In this document: in pieces, positions 63,755 through 64,000 of the stretch | Layout: every line of letters begins with the position of its first letter | How positions within the stretch are numbered: the stretch's first letter is position 1 | Assembly (NCBI GenBank): GCA_003427395.1 | Contig: BFEA01000775.1 | Coordinates: 39,439 to 103,438 of the forward strand | Source of the DNA: Chara braunii | Lineage: Eukaryota; Streptophyta; Charophyceae; Charales; Characeae | Length of the DNA: 64,000 nt | Direction of reading: 5' to 3' | The notes under the pieces: model-generated | Seen by the model: only the letters and a program-made list of their open reading frames with translations | Databases searched by the model: none | Told to the model about the DNA's origin: nothing | Translations under genes and position numbers: made by a program

Positions 63755-64000
63755 TTCATATTGCGCTTCATTGGTTCTTCGCAATAGCTGTTCGGTGCTT
63801 CGCATGAGGTGTGGGGCAGTGATAAGGCTTGGGCGTTGAACGTAGGGCGGCCCAGGGTCGTGTGGGCGCGCCATGAAGCTATGTGGTGACATACGGGGTG
63901 TATGCTGGATGATGAGAGCTCGCTGATGTGACATATTAAGCCGAGGTGGAACTGCATTCTGCTGTTGGCTGTGCCAAGGCAAAGACCGGTCATCATAAAT
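63755..64000 (+). mobile_element. Leader of Gypsy element E, continues beyond the window
   Basis: Shares GATGATGAGAGC...GCTGATGTG and ACCGGTCATCA with the leader of element D (30370-30450). The coding region would lie outside the window. Confidence 0.8.

Overview
This window reads as heterochromatin-like, gene-poor DNA from a large land-plant genome. The basis is established knowledge of element families: Ty3/Gypsy LTR elements primed by a plant-type initiator tRNA-Met site, plant L1-type LINEs whose ORF1 has a DUF4283-like region plus a CCHC knuckle, a hAT-type element with an 8-bp target duplication, and plant telomere-like TTTAGGG words. A fern or other seed-free plant is my guess, because one large exon looks like a rotatin/armadillo-type basal-body protein, but that identification is tentative. 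I found no rRNA gene, no intact tRNA gene and no CRISPR array.

Layout. 1-5900 has no recognisable gene but holds short tandem repeats and a striking 1.3-kb, ~62-bp-period array of stem-loops that keep one loop (AACTTA) while the stems change in a paired way (1375-2660). 5900-7450 contains antisense tRNA-like SINE modules, poly-T and an AAT microsatellite. 8235-14353 is a decayed Gypsy element (element C) with two gag modules in tandem. From 14354 the window is a nest. A reverse-oriented L1 (L1a) sits in the tail of C. Inside L1a lie a truncated L1 (L1b, 13-bp target duplication) and a complete-structure Gypsy element (A, 20403-27410). Beyond L1a the remaining end of a C-family LTR is split by a 1.2-kb hAT-like element. 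Gypsy element D (29121-34309, internal deletion) follows.

The only convincing host gene is one 2.36-kb internal exon at 34581-36938, flanked by splice signals and by intron DNA filled with transposons. Downstream are a triplicated tRNA-like SINE block (37229-37960) and a second L1 (L1c, 38507 to ~50480). L1c is split by Gypsy element B (39951-48664) and by an inverted LTR of the D family. Then come a plus-strand D-family LTR, a 330-bp N gap, a nearly full-length L1 (L1d, 52466 to ~60640, minus strand), an unassigned pyrimidine-rich stretch, and the 5' LTR, primer site and leader of another D-family Gypsy element (E) running off the window end.

The elements fall into two Gypsy lineages. C, D and E share LTR, gag and integrase; A and B share a long leader studded with TGACGTGGCA words and a Gag that begins with a hydrophobic segment. 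All coding regions of mobile elements here carry stops, frameshifts or deletions, so none looks autonomously active as printed.
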